A stretch of DNA of 64,000 bases from Emiliania huxleyi CCMP1516 (GCF_000372725.1 NW_005200507.1:339328-403327), one strand, 5' to 3'. Counted from the stretch's first letter, positions 50,615 through 61,450 are shown. Notes: a model not told the origin generated them from the letters alone. A program made the numbers and translations.

Positions 50615-50716
50615 CTCTCACACCACCAATATCAGAGCACCGCCTTCGCCTGCAGCCTTGCCGCCTCTCACACCACCAATATCAGAGCACCGCCTTCGCC
50701 TGCAGCCTTGCCGCCT
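50615..50716. repeat. Tandem duplication, 50-bp period, across the presequence protease stop codon
   Basis: Two near-identical direct copies (starting about 50617 and 50667; CACACCACCAATATCAGAGC recurs exactly 50 bases apart). The duplicated unit carries the last codons (AARLQAKAVL) and stop of the protease gene, so an intact C-terminus lies in one copy and a silent duplicate in the 3' UTR. Confidence 0.9.
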
Positions 50717-53700
50717 CTGGCAGCGCCACGTTCGCCTCGGCGATTGCGCTCTCGGACGCAACGACCGCGACCGACCCGCGGGCGGCCACCTCGTCGATCC
50801 GGTCGGCGAACGCGACAAAATCCGCGGCGGTCGTGGCGAGCACCTCGTCGCGCCAAATCTGCCGCTCCTCCTCCGTCACGCCGAGCAAGTGGCGCACCAT
50901 CGAGGTGACGCCTCGCGCGTCGACCGACTGCGGCGCGTCGAGCTCGCCCACCTACGCTCAGGCGGCGGCACGGTGACAGCGCTCGAGAGGTGGCCTCGGT
51001 CTCTTGCAGTGCAAGAGGCGTCGTCGTCACCGCTCCGATGATGGCCTTGGACAGCTCGCTTGGCCCGAGAGGGTTGCTGCGCAGATAGGCGCCGGTGCCG
51101 TCGTAGGCCTCGAGCGTGGCTGCGAGGTTCGGGTCGCGGTAGGAGCTGAAGGTCGCCCGCCCGTCGAGGCGGCTGAAGGCCAGGTTGCAGCCGTACGCGC
51201 CTCCCTGGACGCGCACCGTGTTCCACAGGTAGGCCTAACGAGGGGGCGGGCAGGGGGGGGGGGGGTGGTCGTGGAGGGGCGATGTGGTCGGAGGCCTGCC
51301 GAGTCGCAAGCCGCACCGTGCGCAGATAGCGCGACACCACCGAAGTTGAGCCGCAGATCCTCTCTCCCGGCTGGAAGATGGGGAGCGCCTTGGCGACGTA
51401 GCTCACCTGCGTCGGCACCTGCAGCCCCTCGTGCGACGGCACGAGCACGCCCCCCGCCGACCACGCCCAGCCGCCGTCGCTCGGCGCCGCCGCCGAGGGG
51501 AGCCGCCCGAGCAGGCGCGGCACGTGCGCGGCCGTCGTCGCGAGGGACTGCTCGTCGGCGGACAAGTTGACGACCGCGCCGTCGGCCGAGAGGAGCGCAG
51601 ACCGCATCCGCTCGAGCCGCGCGAGGAGGGCCGGCCAGTCGCTCTGCGCCTGCTCGAGCGCGCCTCGGAGGGTGTGGAGCTGCGAGACGCCGCCCAGCAT
51701 CTCGTCGACCGAGCCGCAGAGCGAGAAGCGCGCCGCGAGGGCCGCGGAGGCGTACGAGTTGCCCGACGAGACGACCGCCGCCTCGGCGCGGGCGAGGGAC
51801 TGCTTGAGCATCGCGACGGCGCGCTCTGCGTTGTCGAGCTGCGTACTCGCCAGCATGTCCGCCGCCAGGTCGAACAGCTGCGGCGCCTTGTCGGCCACAG
51901 CCCTGCCGCTCAGCATCAGCATCGCCACCGCCTCGTCGGGTGACCCGGCGGCGCCGCCCGGCCTCGGCTTGGCGGACGTCATCGTCGAGACGCCGAGCGA
52001 GCCCGTCTGAGCGCTGACCGTGCGCGAGAAGGCAGTCTCGTCGAGGGTGTCGGTGCCGAGCTCGGACATCATCCTGCAGAGGAGCGGCACGTATGGCACG
52101 TCGTCGATGGGCAGGCGAGCGAGGTCGAAGCCGACGTTGAGGTACACGAGCCCGTCGGTGGGCAGCTCGTGGGTGAGGAGGGTGGCGCGCCCGCCCCCCG
52201 CCACCGCCACCTCGTCCACCTCGATCGGGATGGACTTTGTGGACGCCGTCAAATCGGACGTCGACAGGGTGGGCAGCTTGGCGAGGTCGGCGGGGTCGTC
52301 CCGCGCGGCCTGCGCCGCCCGCAGCGCGCGCGTCTCCTCCTCGAGCGCCTTGAGCTCGCCGGCGCTGAGCCGCTCGCGCACGGCGCTCAGCTCCTGCTCC
52401 TCGGCCGCCTGCAGCCTGCCTCCGAGATCCGGCTCGGGGACGAGGGAGAGCGTGCAGCGGTGGCGGTTCTCGAGCACCGACTCGCGCAGGAGCTCGACGA
52501 AGACCGCGCCGCCCCTCCGCGCGACGTCCTCCTTGAGCGAGGCGAGCGCCTCCTCGAAGCGGAGGGGCTCGATCGGGTCGCGCCTGAGGGGCGCGGGGAC
52601 GGGTCATGGACGCGACACCGAGGCGCGCCCTCAAGGAGAGGGGAGAGGACCACCCATACACCCACTCGGAGAGGGCGCCCATCATGAAGGAGAGGCCCTT
52701 CATCGGCGAGGCGGACGCCGCGCGCAGCCGGAACTCGATCGTGTTCATCGACGCCTCGACCGCCGACTGCTCGAAGCCGCTCTCGGCGATCGAGTCGAGC
52801 GTCTCGAGGATTAGAGCCGACACCCGCCCCTTCGCCTCGTCGCCGGGAGCCACGCCCTTGAGGCCGACGGAGAAGGCGGCCTGCTGCAGCGACGCGCCGT
52901 ACCCGCCGCCGACGACGGCGGAGCCCAGCTTGGAGGCGAGCAGTGGCTGCTGCAGCGCCGCGCTCGGCTTGCCAAGGAGCAAGTCGTTGAGCACGCCCCA
53001 AGCCAGCTTCTTGGACGGCTCGAGCGGGCTGGGTGGGAAGAGCCACCCGAGGGTGACAAACTGCGTCGGCGCGGCAGCCGCGGCCGCGTCGACGGGGTAC
53101 GGCTCGGACACCTCGTACGGCTCCGGCTCTGCGGGCTGCCACGGGATCTGCTCGTCGCCTCCGCCGCGCGAGGAGCCGAACTCGGCGAGCCACGACTCGA
53201 GCAGCGCGAGGCGCTCTGCGGTGGGCAGCTCGGCCTCGTCGCCGTACACGTAGATCTTTGCGTTGGAGGGGTGGTAGTACCGGCGGTGGAAGTCGGCGAA
53301 CGCGTCGTACGTCAGCGTCGGGATGGAGCGCGGGTCGCCGCCCGAGTCGATCGCGTAGATCGGGTGGCCGCGGAAGAGCGCCTTTTTGAGGGCGCGGTAG
53401 TGGAGCTGGTCCGGGCTCGAGTAGACGCCCTTCATCTCGTTGAAGACCACGCCCTTGTACTTGAGCGGCCCCTCTGCGTCATCGACGTCGTAGTGCCACC
53501 CCTCCTGCTTGAGGATCCTCGGCCCCTCGACCGGGTCAAGCACGCGCGGGAAGAGGCACGCGTCGAGATACACGGAGACGAGGTTGAAAAAGTCCTGCTT
53601 GTTCTGGCTGGCGACCGGGTACATTGTCCGGTCCGGGCCGGTCATCGCGTTCAGAAAGGTCTTGAGCGAGCCCTTGAGGAGCTCGACGAAGGGCTCCTTC

Positions 53701-54128
53701 AGCGGGTAGCGCCGCGAGCCGCACAGCACCGAGTGCTCGAGGATGTGAGGCACGCCCGTGTCGTCCTTTGGGAGCGTCCGGAAGTTGCAAGAGAAGACCT
53801 TGTTCTCGTCCGGGGCGTCGATGGAGAGCACCTCCGCCGAGGTCGCCTTGTGGCGGTAGAGCGTCGCCGTCAGGCCTCGCTCGGGCACACGCTCGGTCCG
53901 CACTAGCTCAAAGCGGTCCAGGACGCCCGAGATGTCGAGCGCCTCGAAGCTGGCCGGCTGCGGTGCGCCCACCGTCCCGAGGGATCGGGCTGCGGGCGCG
54001 CCAGCGCTAAGCTGCGCCCAGCTGCGGCGAGCGCTGTGCATCGGCGCGAGCAACGGTGCGCTGCCTCGGGCGCTGAGCATCGCGGCAGAGACGCTGCGGA
54101 GCATCGCAAAGGTGACGCCGCGGAGCAT
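50682..54128 (-). CDS. Presequence protease (PreP/PITRM1, M16C metalloprotease)
   Basis: Degrades cleaved targeting peptides in mitochondria and plastids. Exons, in coding order: 54128-52654, 52583-51317, 51234-51031, 50951-50682; 1071 residues, the normal size. The Arg-rich N-terminus (MLRGVTFAMLRSVSAAMLSARG) looks like an organellar presequence. The inverted zinc site HILEH (128-132, Glu131) and distal Glu (FNEMKG, 231) are intact. The C-terminal half shows YLWNTVRVQGGAYG, SYRDPNLAATLEAYDGTG, SKAIIGAV and RHLLGVTEEERQ, closely following plant PreP, with spacing across intron 2 that fits its GT donor at 51316. All three introns are GT-AG, unlike most genes here. Confidence 0.93.
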
Positions 54129-54522
54129 AGGTGGTCTCTTGTATAGGGATGCCGTAGATAGACAGCGGCAGCAGACAGCCCCGGCGGCAGCTGAGACAGC
54201 CCGGCTACCCAGGTAGCGGGAATTTTCTCGGACGAAAATAAGAAACCATAGCTGCAAGCGATCCCACGATTGTGGGGACTACATATACATGATCCGGAAG
54301 TGAAGGGTGCTGCAGGGGTGGAGGGGCCCGTCCGCGGAGCTCGGCGCGGCCACTCCCCACTGACTGAGGCGAAAAAGACGACGTGCAAGTGGTTGGTACT
54401 CCAGCCAGGTTGTGGTCCAGGACAGATACAAGTCCGCCCACTAAATTATTTTCGGCCGGCCGCAGGTCGGGCTGGACGCGGCTGTTTCGGCCGGCGGTCG
54501 GGGTCGGACACCAGCTTTGTCC
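54129..54522. other. Presequence protease upstream region
   Basis: An AT-rich patch GGGAATTTTCTCGGACGAAA at about 54220-54240 lies 90-110 bases upstream of the start codon. Nothing else recognised. Confidence 0.4.
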
Positions 54523-55285
54523 TCTGGGGGGAGGCGGGGGCCCCCTGAGGCACCGTGCGCCGCGCCGCAGTGCGGAAACGGGGCCCGGCGCTCATACTCG
54601 CTCATACCACCAACTTCCCGATTAAGCTAGGTTAATCAGAGGGCAGATTTGGAAAGATCTCGAGGAGTACATACAGATAGACCCTCCAATCATCAGAAAA
54701 CTCCAACCTGATCGGTCGTACTGACCGCCGACAGATCACTCCAGACAGCAGACAGGCCGACGTCTGCAGTGCACGCGGCCGGCCGGGCGAGAGGCTTGAC
54801 ACGATCCGACCCTGCGACCCTGACGCTGCTGCTCTAGCTATCAGACATGCGCTGCTGGCTGCTGCCACAATGTGCGACCTGTGCTGGCCCACTTGGCGGC
54901 CTTCCCGGTCAGTGGTGAGGCGCAGTTCAGAGCTGTCGATCGGCGCGATGCCGCACTGGTCCCACATTGGTGACACGAGACCACCACGTTTGCCGGTCCA
55001 AGAGAGAGGCACCGGCGCTGTCGTGAGAAGGTGCATGGTCCCTCTTGACTGCCCATGCGCGCGAGGCTGTGTAGGCATAGCCTCGAGAGTGCCAGCAGCC
55101 AATCCGAGGCAGTTTGTGACGCTCATTGCGTCAGAAGCGTGCACGCGCTGGAAGGACACCTTCCTACTGGCCGCACGATCAGGTCGTCACTGAATGCTGG
55201 GTACTAAGGCCGCGAGCTATGCAGGTGGTCAGTTGTGCAGCAGGGCACGGTCAGCAGCGCCGACAGGCTGTCGCAAGGATAGCAT
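54523..55285 (-). repeat. Repeat family R3, copy 2
   Basis: Reverse-strand copy of 29345-30130. It keeps a 175-codon frame (SFQRVHASDAMSVTNCLGL...FSDDWRVYLYVLLEIFPNLPSD) that is broken in copy 1. No recognised domain; the frame may be chance. Confidence 0.75.
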
Positions 55286-55740
55286 GGTCGCAATCAGCTG
55301 TCGCTCAATCTCCAATCTCCAATCTCCAATCTCGATTCGGGGGCCCGGGGGAGGAGGGGGGCTCAAACCTTCAAGGAGATGCAATTTGGATTCATTCACA
55401 CTGACCATCTCTCATCTCCAATCTCCAATCTTCTACTTGGCCACTGTCGCCGCCGGCAGCAATCTACGACCTCCATTTTCAATCTTCGATCTCACATCTG
55501 GGGCGGATGGCTGGGCGCTAGGATCTACAATCTGCATTCTCCATCTCCTATCTCCACATTTTGGCCCTGCTGCTGCTCAGAGCGATCTGCAATCCACAAT
55601 CTCAATCTTCGATCTTTAGTCTTGAATGGGGAACCGGACACAGGACGGATCTACTGGCGAGACTTGGGCGTGTCCGTGTGAGAGATCCGCTAGGATCTCC
55701 AGTCTTAATCTACTATCTCTACCCCAACGATCTACTGGTC
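55286..55740. repeat. Degenerate satellite of ATCTCCA-type units
   Basis: Repeated variants of CAATCTC / ATCTCCA / ATCTTCGATCT occur through about 400 bases, starting with four near-perfect units at 55300-55335. No gene supported. Confidence 0.7.
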
Positions 55741-55856
55741 TTGCGCAGAGATTTCCATTACTCTCTGGTCGAGATGATCGGGGCTCCAGCGAACTTTCGT
55801 CACTTCTTCACAGGGGGACGGGGAGATTACACGGGGAAAGGGAACAGAACACTCGT

Positions 55857-56400
55857 CTACGCGTTCAGCAAGCACTGGTTCACGACGCCGAGCAGGTTGT
55901 CATTCTCCAGTGCGGCGGCCACCCTCTCCTTATCGTTGAGCTGCTTGTTGATCGCCTCCTCCGAAGCGTGCGCGCCGGGCGAGATGAGGATGTCCACCTT
56001 GAGGCGCGGCGGGAGCGAGCGCAGCAGCTTGACGCGCAAGCAGAGGCCGATGAGCGTCGCCATGGAGCAGTGCGGTATCGTCGGCGTGAAGCGGACCACG
56101 ACACGCCCTCCCTCGTCGTCTACGTCGATGAGCCGCCGCTGCGCCACGTTGAGCTGCTCGAGTGTGTGCGGGTGCTCCGGGTCCTTGATCCCGCGTATCA
56201 GCTCTGCGGGCGGCGGGGGCGACGTCGGGCGGAGGCGAACAAAAGGCTGCGTGGGAGGCGCTTCCGCGCGGACCGAAAATCTCGAGCGAGTCGATTCGGT
56301 CCCGCGCATTCGGGTCCGCCTCAGTGGCGCACTCGTTTGCCGATCTCTGCTCGTCGCTCTCAGCGTGGAGCTCGGGCGACGCGTTCAGCCCCTCCTGCAT
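55857..56400 (-). CDS. CIAO2: CIAO2 (FAM96/MIP18 family) cytosolic Fe-S assembly factor
   Basis: Partner of MMS19 and CIAO1 in the targeting complex that delivers Fe-S clusters to cytosolic and nuclear proteins. Two exons (56400-56274 and 56203-55857) give 157 residues, the usual size. The join restores [27 protein letters not shown]. Family hallmarks: [21 protein letters not shown] with the conserved Cys, [16 protein letters not shown], and [16 protein letters not shown]. The intron (56204-56273) is GT-AG and its acceptor is followed by A, one of only two exceptions to the AG|GY rule in this window. The first ATG is at 56400; an upstream GTG is in frame. Confidence 0.92.
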
Positions 56401-56531
56401 CCGCGGCACGCTTCACACGCGATGAAGGCTAGACAGGCGTCACGTCACGAACGCAGTGTGAATGCGAGCGCTCGTTTGCCCGGGGGGCAGGTGCCGCCGC
56501 GCGTCCGCTACCCGGGAACGAGCGTGAGGAC

Positions 56532-57085
56532 GTGAAGAAAAAAAACATTTTGGAAGGATGCCTGAGCCACGCCGAACGTACCGAACGTAGAGCCGAGCGG
56601 AAGGAAGCCGGGGAAGACGACTCCGAGGAGGAAGAACCAGTGGAAATCCCGTTGTCAGCTGTCACGATGCACCCGAAGGGGACCCCAGCGCCGGCAGCAT
56701 CCGTGAAGGCACAAGTGTCCGAAGAGAGAGTGGACCTGAGCAATGATATGACTTGGCGGCAAATGATAGCAGTGGGCGTCAGAAGACTCGTCCTTGCTCG
56801 AGGAGAGCTCGATAGACTCGGAGGGGCCAGGATATGCAGCAAGGAGGGCGGAGCTGCGCCGAAAGGCGAAAGAAGCCGCGAGAACAAGGGAACGGCAGGC
56901 GGCTGCGGCGTCGCAGAACGAGGCAGAGGAGAGCGACGCGACAGAGGAAGAAGCGACAAGGGAGAGCACGACGAGAAGGGGGCGACCGCGAGGTGGCACG
57001 AAGGTTGCAGCGAGAATCGGAGAGAGACCTGCGAAGAGAGATAGGAAGAGGCGGACGCCCAAGGGTGAGCGACGGCTAGCGCACC
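56532..57085 (+). CDS. R1-associated basic/acidic protein with AT-hook-like motif, uncertain
   Basis: From the ATG at 56532 the frame reads CLSHAERTERRAERKEAGEDDSEEEEP and then enters R1. Another frame (from 56794) contains YAARRAELRRKAKEAARTRE and RRGRPRGGTK, an AT-hook core. A frame change near 56800 would join them into one protein. Both R1 copies A and D preserve the YAARRAELRRK stretch. Could be the C-terminus of a transposon-encoded protein. Confidence 0.3.
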
Positions 57086-57150
57086 ATACCCCTCTCCTTA
57101 AAATCCCTGTGTGGTGGCGGCGTGCCGTCCTCCCATCCCTCCCTTGGGTA
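56790..57150 (-). repeat. Repeat family R1, copy D, ending in TAAA units
   Basis: Reverse orientation relative to copy A, containing the CACACAGGGATTTTAAGGAG and GGGAGGGATGGGAGGACGGC blocks. Beyond them lies a run of TAAA/AATAAA units at 57147-57172, then a stretch (GAGACGAGATGGGATTTAGG, CCCTGCACGATCTTGGTGTG) resembling a diverged R2 end. Confidence 0.7.
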
Positions 57151-57369
57151 AATAAAATAAATAAATAAAACGGGCAAACTCTGAGACGAGATGGGATTTA
57201 GGGACATGTGTCCCCGCCCTGCACGATCTTGGTGTGAGGGATCTTCAATCCGTGTCCCCTCACCCGCACCCCTCGTCACAACCCGACACGGAAGAGCGGC
57301 AAGAGTTAGGGCTGCGGCTACGGCGGCGGCTATGAGAGGGGCCGGGGTCGCGGGAGAGCCGCTGCGCCG

Positions 57370-57530
57370 CCTCCCTTGGGTTGTCCGCTTTCTTTCTTTC
57401 TTTTCTTTCGTGCCGAGTAGCACCACACTCCCCTCCTTAAAATCCCTGTGTGGTGGCGGCGTGCCGTCCTCCCATCCCTCCCTTGGGCTGTCTGTTTTCT
57501 TTCTTTCTTTTTCCGTGCCGAGTTCACAAA
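57370..57530 (-). repeat. Repeat family R1, copies E (two partial units)
   Basis: Two successive reverse-oriented copies of the pyrimidine-rich TTTCTTTCTTTC block with the TTAAAATCCCTGTGTGGTGG and CGTGCCGTCCTCCCATCCCT segments. Confidence 0.7.
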
Positions 57531-57786
57531 AAGAGACAAACCCGGACGAGTTCACCGAGATCCGAGTCCGAGAGAGGTTGTTTCTTTGATCGCGTTTCTT
57601 TCCGCTTCCTTTCGGCATTCCCGTTTCATCCGCGCACCGCAGCCGCAGACATCCGCGTCACATGAGACTGTTTCTTGCGTTTCATTTGCTCCCTATACGG
57701 AGAGGGCGCAGTGGTTTCTCTCTTTCAGCGCGACACGCTAGCACCCCACGCACCGCGTTCGCCACACACCACGACCCTCCCACTCG

Positions 57787-58929
57787 TCAGTCCAGCAGCG
57801 TCTTGCCCGGCTCGCGCCCCCCCGGCTCGGCGCCCGCCTCCGCCTCGCGGCCGCCCCGATCGGCGCTCTGCGCGCTCAGCTCCATCCGCACCCCCACGCA
57901 CACCACCCTCGACCCCTCGAGCTCGTCGAGCCGGCGCACCAGGCCCGTGTACCCCTCCTTCGCCGCGAGGCCCGACGGCGTCAGCTGGCGCTCGTCGCGC
58001 ATCATCAGCGCGTGGGGCCCCGCCTCGAGCAGCGCGGCGAGGCTCTCGCCGTGCCCCGCCGACGCGGCCCAGTGAGCCGCCGTCTGCCCCGTGTCTTCGC
58101 CGCGCACCGTCGCGCACCACGTCGAGGTGCGCGCGTCGGTGGGCGCGCCCGCGTGCAGCAGCGCCTTGACGACGCCCGCGTGGCCCGAGAGGGCGGCCCA
58201 GTGGAGCGCCGTCGACCCGTTCGCCGCCGTCGCCCGCACCGGCGCCCCGCGCGCGAGCAGCAGCTCGACTGCGCTCTCCGCGCCGGCGGCGGCGGCGAGG
58301 TGGAGCGCGCTCGCGCCAGAGGGAGGGAGCCGCGCGCTCGAGAGGAACGCCGCGGCGGCCGGGGCGGCGCCGCCGCCCGCGTCCGCGCTCAGCAGGCTCC
58401 TCAGCCGCGCCGCGTCCCCCTCGGCCGCCGCAGTGAGCAGCTCTCTCGCCGCGCCGGCGGGAGGTAGCACCGTGTCGGCGTCGTCGGCGGTGGGCTGCCG
58501 GGTCGCGACCCAGTCGGGCTCCGCGGCCGCAGCGTCGGCGGCGAGGGCGTGGGTGAGCGGTATGCTCTGGCCGCCGGCGACGAGGGCCGCGGTGCCAGCG
58601 GCGGCCGCCTCGAGAGGCGCGGCCAAGGCGTCCTTGGAGCCGCCGCCCTCCGCGAGCGTGGGCGGGCCTGCCGAAGGACCGGACTCCGCGAGAGCCATGC
58701 CGCTGCCCTCCGATCCCAGCAGCTGGCCCAGCACATGCTCGGTGATGAAGACGGGCTCGCCGCGGGCCGAGGCGGCAGAGAGCGCAGCCGCCGCCTCGGC
58801 GGGAGAGGGCAGGCCGGTGGGGAAGAGCAGCCGCGGGCGCGCGCTCGCCTCGGCCGGGCGCGGCGCGGCCTCGAGGCGGAAGACCTGCAGGATGCCGACG
58901 CGGGCAGAGCCGGAGCAGAAGCGGCGCAT
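57787..58929 (-). CDS. Ankyrin-repeat protein
   Basis: A 380-residue single-exon protein. The N-terminal third is Ala/Gly-rich with no known domain (RLLFPTGLPSPAEAAAAL...VFITEHVLGQLLGSEG). Ankyrin repeats start near residue 160: RELLTAAAEGDAARLRSLLSA, SGASALHLAAAAGAESAVELLLARGAPV, NGSTALHWAALSGHAGVVKALLHAGAPTD, TGQTAAHWAASAGHGESLAALLEAG and LTPSGLAAKEGYTGLVRRLDEL, about five units. Probably a protein-binding adaptor. Start is the first ATG; the competing frame on the same strand is low complexity. Confidence 0.85.
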   Translation of the reverse strand: MRRFCSGSARVGILQVFRLEAAPRPAEASARPRLLFPTGLPSPAEAAAALSAASARGEPVFITEHVLGQLLGSEGSGMALAESGPSAGPPTLAEGGGSKDALAAPLEAAAAGTAALVAGGQSIPLTHALAADAAAAEPDWVATRQPTADDADTVLPPAGAARELLTAAAEGDAARLRSLLSADAGGGAAPAAAAFLSSARLPPSGASALHLAAAAGAESAVELLLARGAPVRATAANGSTALHWAALSGHAGVVKALLHAGAPTDARTSTWCATVRGEDTGQTAAHWAASAGHGESLAALLEAGPHALMMRDERQLTPSGLAAKEGYTGLVRRLDELEGSRVVCVGVRMELSAQSADRGGREAEAGAEPGGREPGKTLLD

Positions 58930-59431
58930 TTGAGGAGGCCGGCGTTTCCGGCTCTTCGCGTGGCGCGCTCACGCAACCCCTTCCAGTCCGCCACGTAAAT
59001 GATTTTTAGCGGAAGGAAGGGACACGTCTGGGCGCCCCCCCCCCCGACCGAGCTGCGAAACAACGGCGTCCACACCGGCCGCTGCGCGCCGTTGCAGTCG
59101 AGTGTAGGTAGGTGTGTGTATGTTGCAGCCCAGCTATCGTGCGTGCCGCAAAATAGGTGCATGTCCATGTGTGTGGTTAGAAATCAGTAACCAGCCTCCG
59201 GCGGGGCCCCCCGCTACCATCCAAACCCGAGTACAAAGCGCGCCTCCTGCGCGCCTCTCCGAGGCGCTGCGCAGATGGTCTACGAATCATAGAGGCTCAA
59301 GTGACAAGTCCACACACACACACGCGGGGGGGACACGTCACACCGCGGTCGGCACCCGCGGGTGCCACATCTCGCATCTCTGCCATACACAAAGCATTAC
59401 TCTCACGACACACGGGGATCGGGTGGAGCGG
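58930..59431. other. Upstream region of the ankyrin gene
   Basis: No gene supported. It contains a C run near 59035 and a short CA microsatellite near 59312. Confidence 0.45.
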
Positions 59432-59945
59432 CGGCGGCGGCGGCAGTGGCACGCGCGGGCGGACGGATTCGGACGGGGCGAAGCAGCGACCGCCTGGGCG
59501 GCCGCTGCTCTGTCTGCCAGAGCGCGCCGTCTGTGCGCAGCTCGAGCGCGGTCAGGTGCACAGGGAAGCGTGGCGGCGCGGGGAAACGCGGCGGCGGTGG
59601 CGGCGGCGGCGGCGGCAGCGGCACGCGCGGGCGGACGGATTCGGACGGGGCGGAGCAGCGACCGCCTGGGCGGCCGCTGCTCTGTCTGCCAGAGCGCGCC
59701 GTCTGTGCGCAGCTCGAGCGCGGTCAGGTGCACAGGGAAGCGTGGCGGCGCGGGGAAACGCGGCGGCGGTGGCGGCGGCGGCGGCGGCAGCGGCACGCGC
59801 GGGCGGACGGATTCGGACGGGGCGGAGCAGCGACCGCCTGGGCGGCCGCTGCTCTGTCTGCCAGAGCGCGCCGTCTGTGCGCAGCTCGAGCGCGGTCAGG
59901 TGCACAGGGAAGCGTGGCGGCGCGGGGAACGCGGCGGCGGTGGCG
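59432..59945 (+). repeat. 172-bp tandem minisatellite, about three copies
   Basis: The marker CGGATTCGGAC recurs at about 59464, 59636 and 59808, i.e. every 172 bases; units are nearly identical, with a few substitutions and a one-base deletion in the last. Because 172 is not a multiple of three, long open frames through it rotate frame and are unlikely to be coding. Confidence 0.9.
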
Positions 59946-60432
59946 AGCAGGCGAGCGGCCCGCGCGCGGCGAGGCGGACAGGTGATCGGCAGGCGGGTGA
60001 TGGGCCGCAGAGTGACCGCGCCCAGCGATCGGAGGCGAGCCGATCGTCGCTCGGCCGCAGCTGACCTCGAAGGCGTGCGGAGCGCGACTGTTGGTGTCGG
60101 GGGGCGGCCGTCATGTGGCGAGGAGGGAGGACGACAAGTGCGCGTCGTACGGGTCGCTCTTCTCTGTCTGCCCGCCCAATGGGTGGCAGGTGCCTCTGCT
60201 GCTGTGGCATGCCTCACGGCTGCGACTGGCCGGCGCCTCGGCGCGTCAGCTCAGCTCGGCGTAGCGATAGTGGCCAGCGCAACTCGCCTGGACTCAACGC
60301 TCAGCCAGGAGCTCCCGCACGCGCTCGTGGCGCGACTCATGGCGCATGCAACGCGCAGCAATGCTTGCCTCGCCTCGCGCAAATGCGACCGTCCTCGCAG
60401 CCGACAGTCCACCGCCTGCTAAAGAAGCCAGT

Positions 60433-60541
<109 letters not shown>

Positions 60542-60659
60542 TGTTGTGTGCCGTCAGAGTGACTCTCTGTGTGTCAGGGATAGTCAGGGCCGTCCATCAG
60601 AGCTCCAGTAAGCTCGAGGAGACACCCCATTAGCGCGGCTCGACCTCTTTCAGTCACTG

Positions 60660-60867
60660 CCTTCCCGGCGGTTTGGCTGTAGAAGCTGACCTGTAGAGCC
60701 TCTACAACAAACTCTACAGCAAAATCGCGCTCTACATCGCTCTACGACGCAGGCGCCTCGTCACGCGGCGGATGTAGAGCTCTACAGCTCTACAGCGCTC
60801 TCCAGCGCTCTACATCTCTACATCTCTCCAGCGCTCTACACTCTACATCCTCTACACCCTCCCTCAG
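60660..60867. repeat. CTCTACA-type degenerate repeat
   Basis: Many variants of CTCTACA and CTCTACAGC with occasional CTCTCCAGC, reaching the R3 copy 3 start. Confidence 0.8.
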
Positions 60868-61122
60868 GTCGGCCTGTCTGCTGTCTGGAGTGATCTGTCG
60901 GCGGTCAGTACGCCCGATCAGGTTGGAGGTTTCTCATGATTGGAGGGTCTATCTGTGTGTACTCCTCGAGATCTTTCCAAATCTGCCCTCTAATCAACCG
61001 TATTTAATCGGGAAGTTGGTGCTCTGAGCGACTCTGACGCAGTGACGGTGCCAAAGCCCCGTTTCCGCACTGCGGCGCGGCGCACGGTGCCTCCGGGTAC
61101 CCCCGCCCCCCCCCAGAGGCAC
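60868..61122 (+). repeat. Repeat family R3, copy 3 (5'-truncated)
   Basis: Only the last 250 bases of R3, beginning at GGTCGGCCTGTCTGCTGTC. It shares the 3' end with copies 1 and 2, including TTTCCGCACTGCGGCGCGGC. Confidence 0.8.
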
Positions 61123-61149
61123 AGCCTGACCCACAGCCACACGGCCGCA

Positions 61150-61450
61150 CAGCCTGACCCACAGCGGGGGCGCCACACAGGGATTGATTTTAAGGAGAAG
61201 GAGTGTGGCTGGCGGCGTCGCCCATGTTGTTTGCTGCCCTCGGCGCTCGGGTGGGTGGGTGTGAGACGGCCTTGGAGCACTTGGAGTGCGGGGGGCAGGA
61301 GCCTCACATCCAGGGCCGGGGAGCTGAAAAGAAAGAAAGAAAACAGACACCCCAAGGGAGGGATGGGAAGACGGCACACACACGCTCGGGCACACGGACG
61401 GCACACGCCGCCACCACACAGGGATTTTAAGGAGAGGAGTGTGGTGCCAG
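61150..61450 (+). repeat. Repeat family R1, copy F, with R2-insertion-like segment
   Basis: Two occurrences of the CACACAGGGATT..TTTAAGGAG block (61156-61200 and 61418-61440), with GAAAGAAAGAAAACAGACAC and GGGAGGGATGGGAAGACGG between. At 61300-61325 lies ACATCCAGGGCCGGGGAGCT, shared with the insertion in R2 copy 1. Confidence 0.7.

Noticed and set aside
51235..51288. GC donor for protease intron 2 after the LATRQ codons (near 51290)
   Set aside because: It keeps the frame but adds five residues relative to plant presequence proteases; the GT donor at 51316 gives exact spacing.
57725..58972. 415-codon frame overlapping the ankyrin gene on the same strand
   Set aside because: Arg/Gly low-complexity shadow; the ankyrin repeats are in the other frame.
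59432..59945. CRISPR-like repeat/spacer array
   Set aside because: The repeats are contiguous 172-bp units without spacers, and the genome is eukaryotic.
59301..60422. A 373-codon frame across the 172-bp minisatellite
   Set aside because: The unit length is not a multiple of three, so repeats are read in rotating frames; no conserved protein repeat results.
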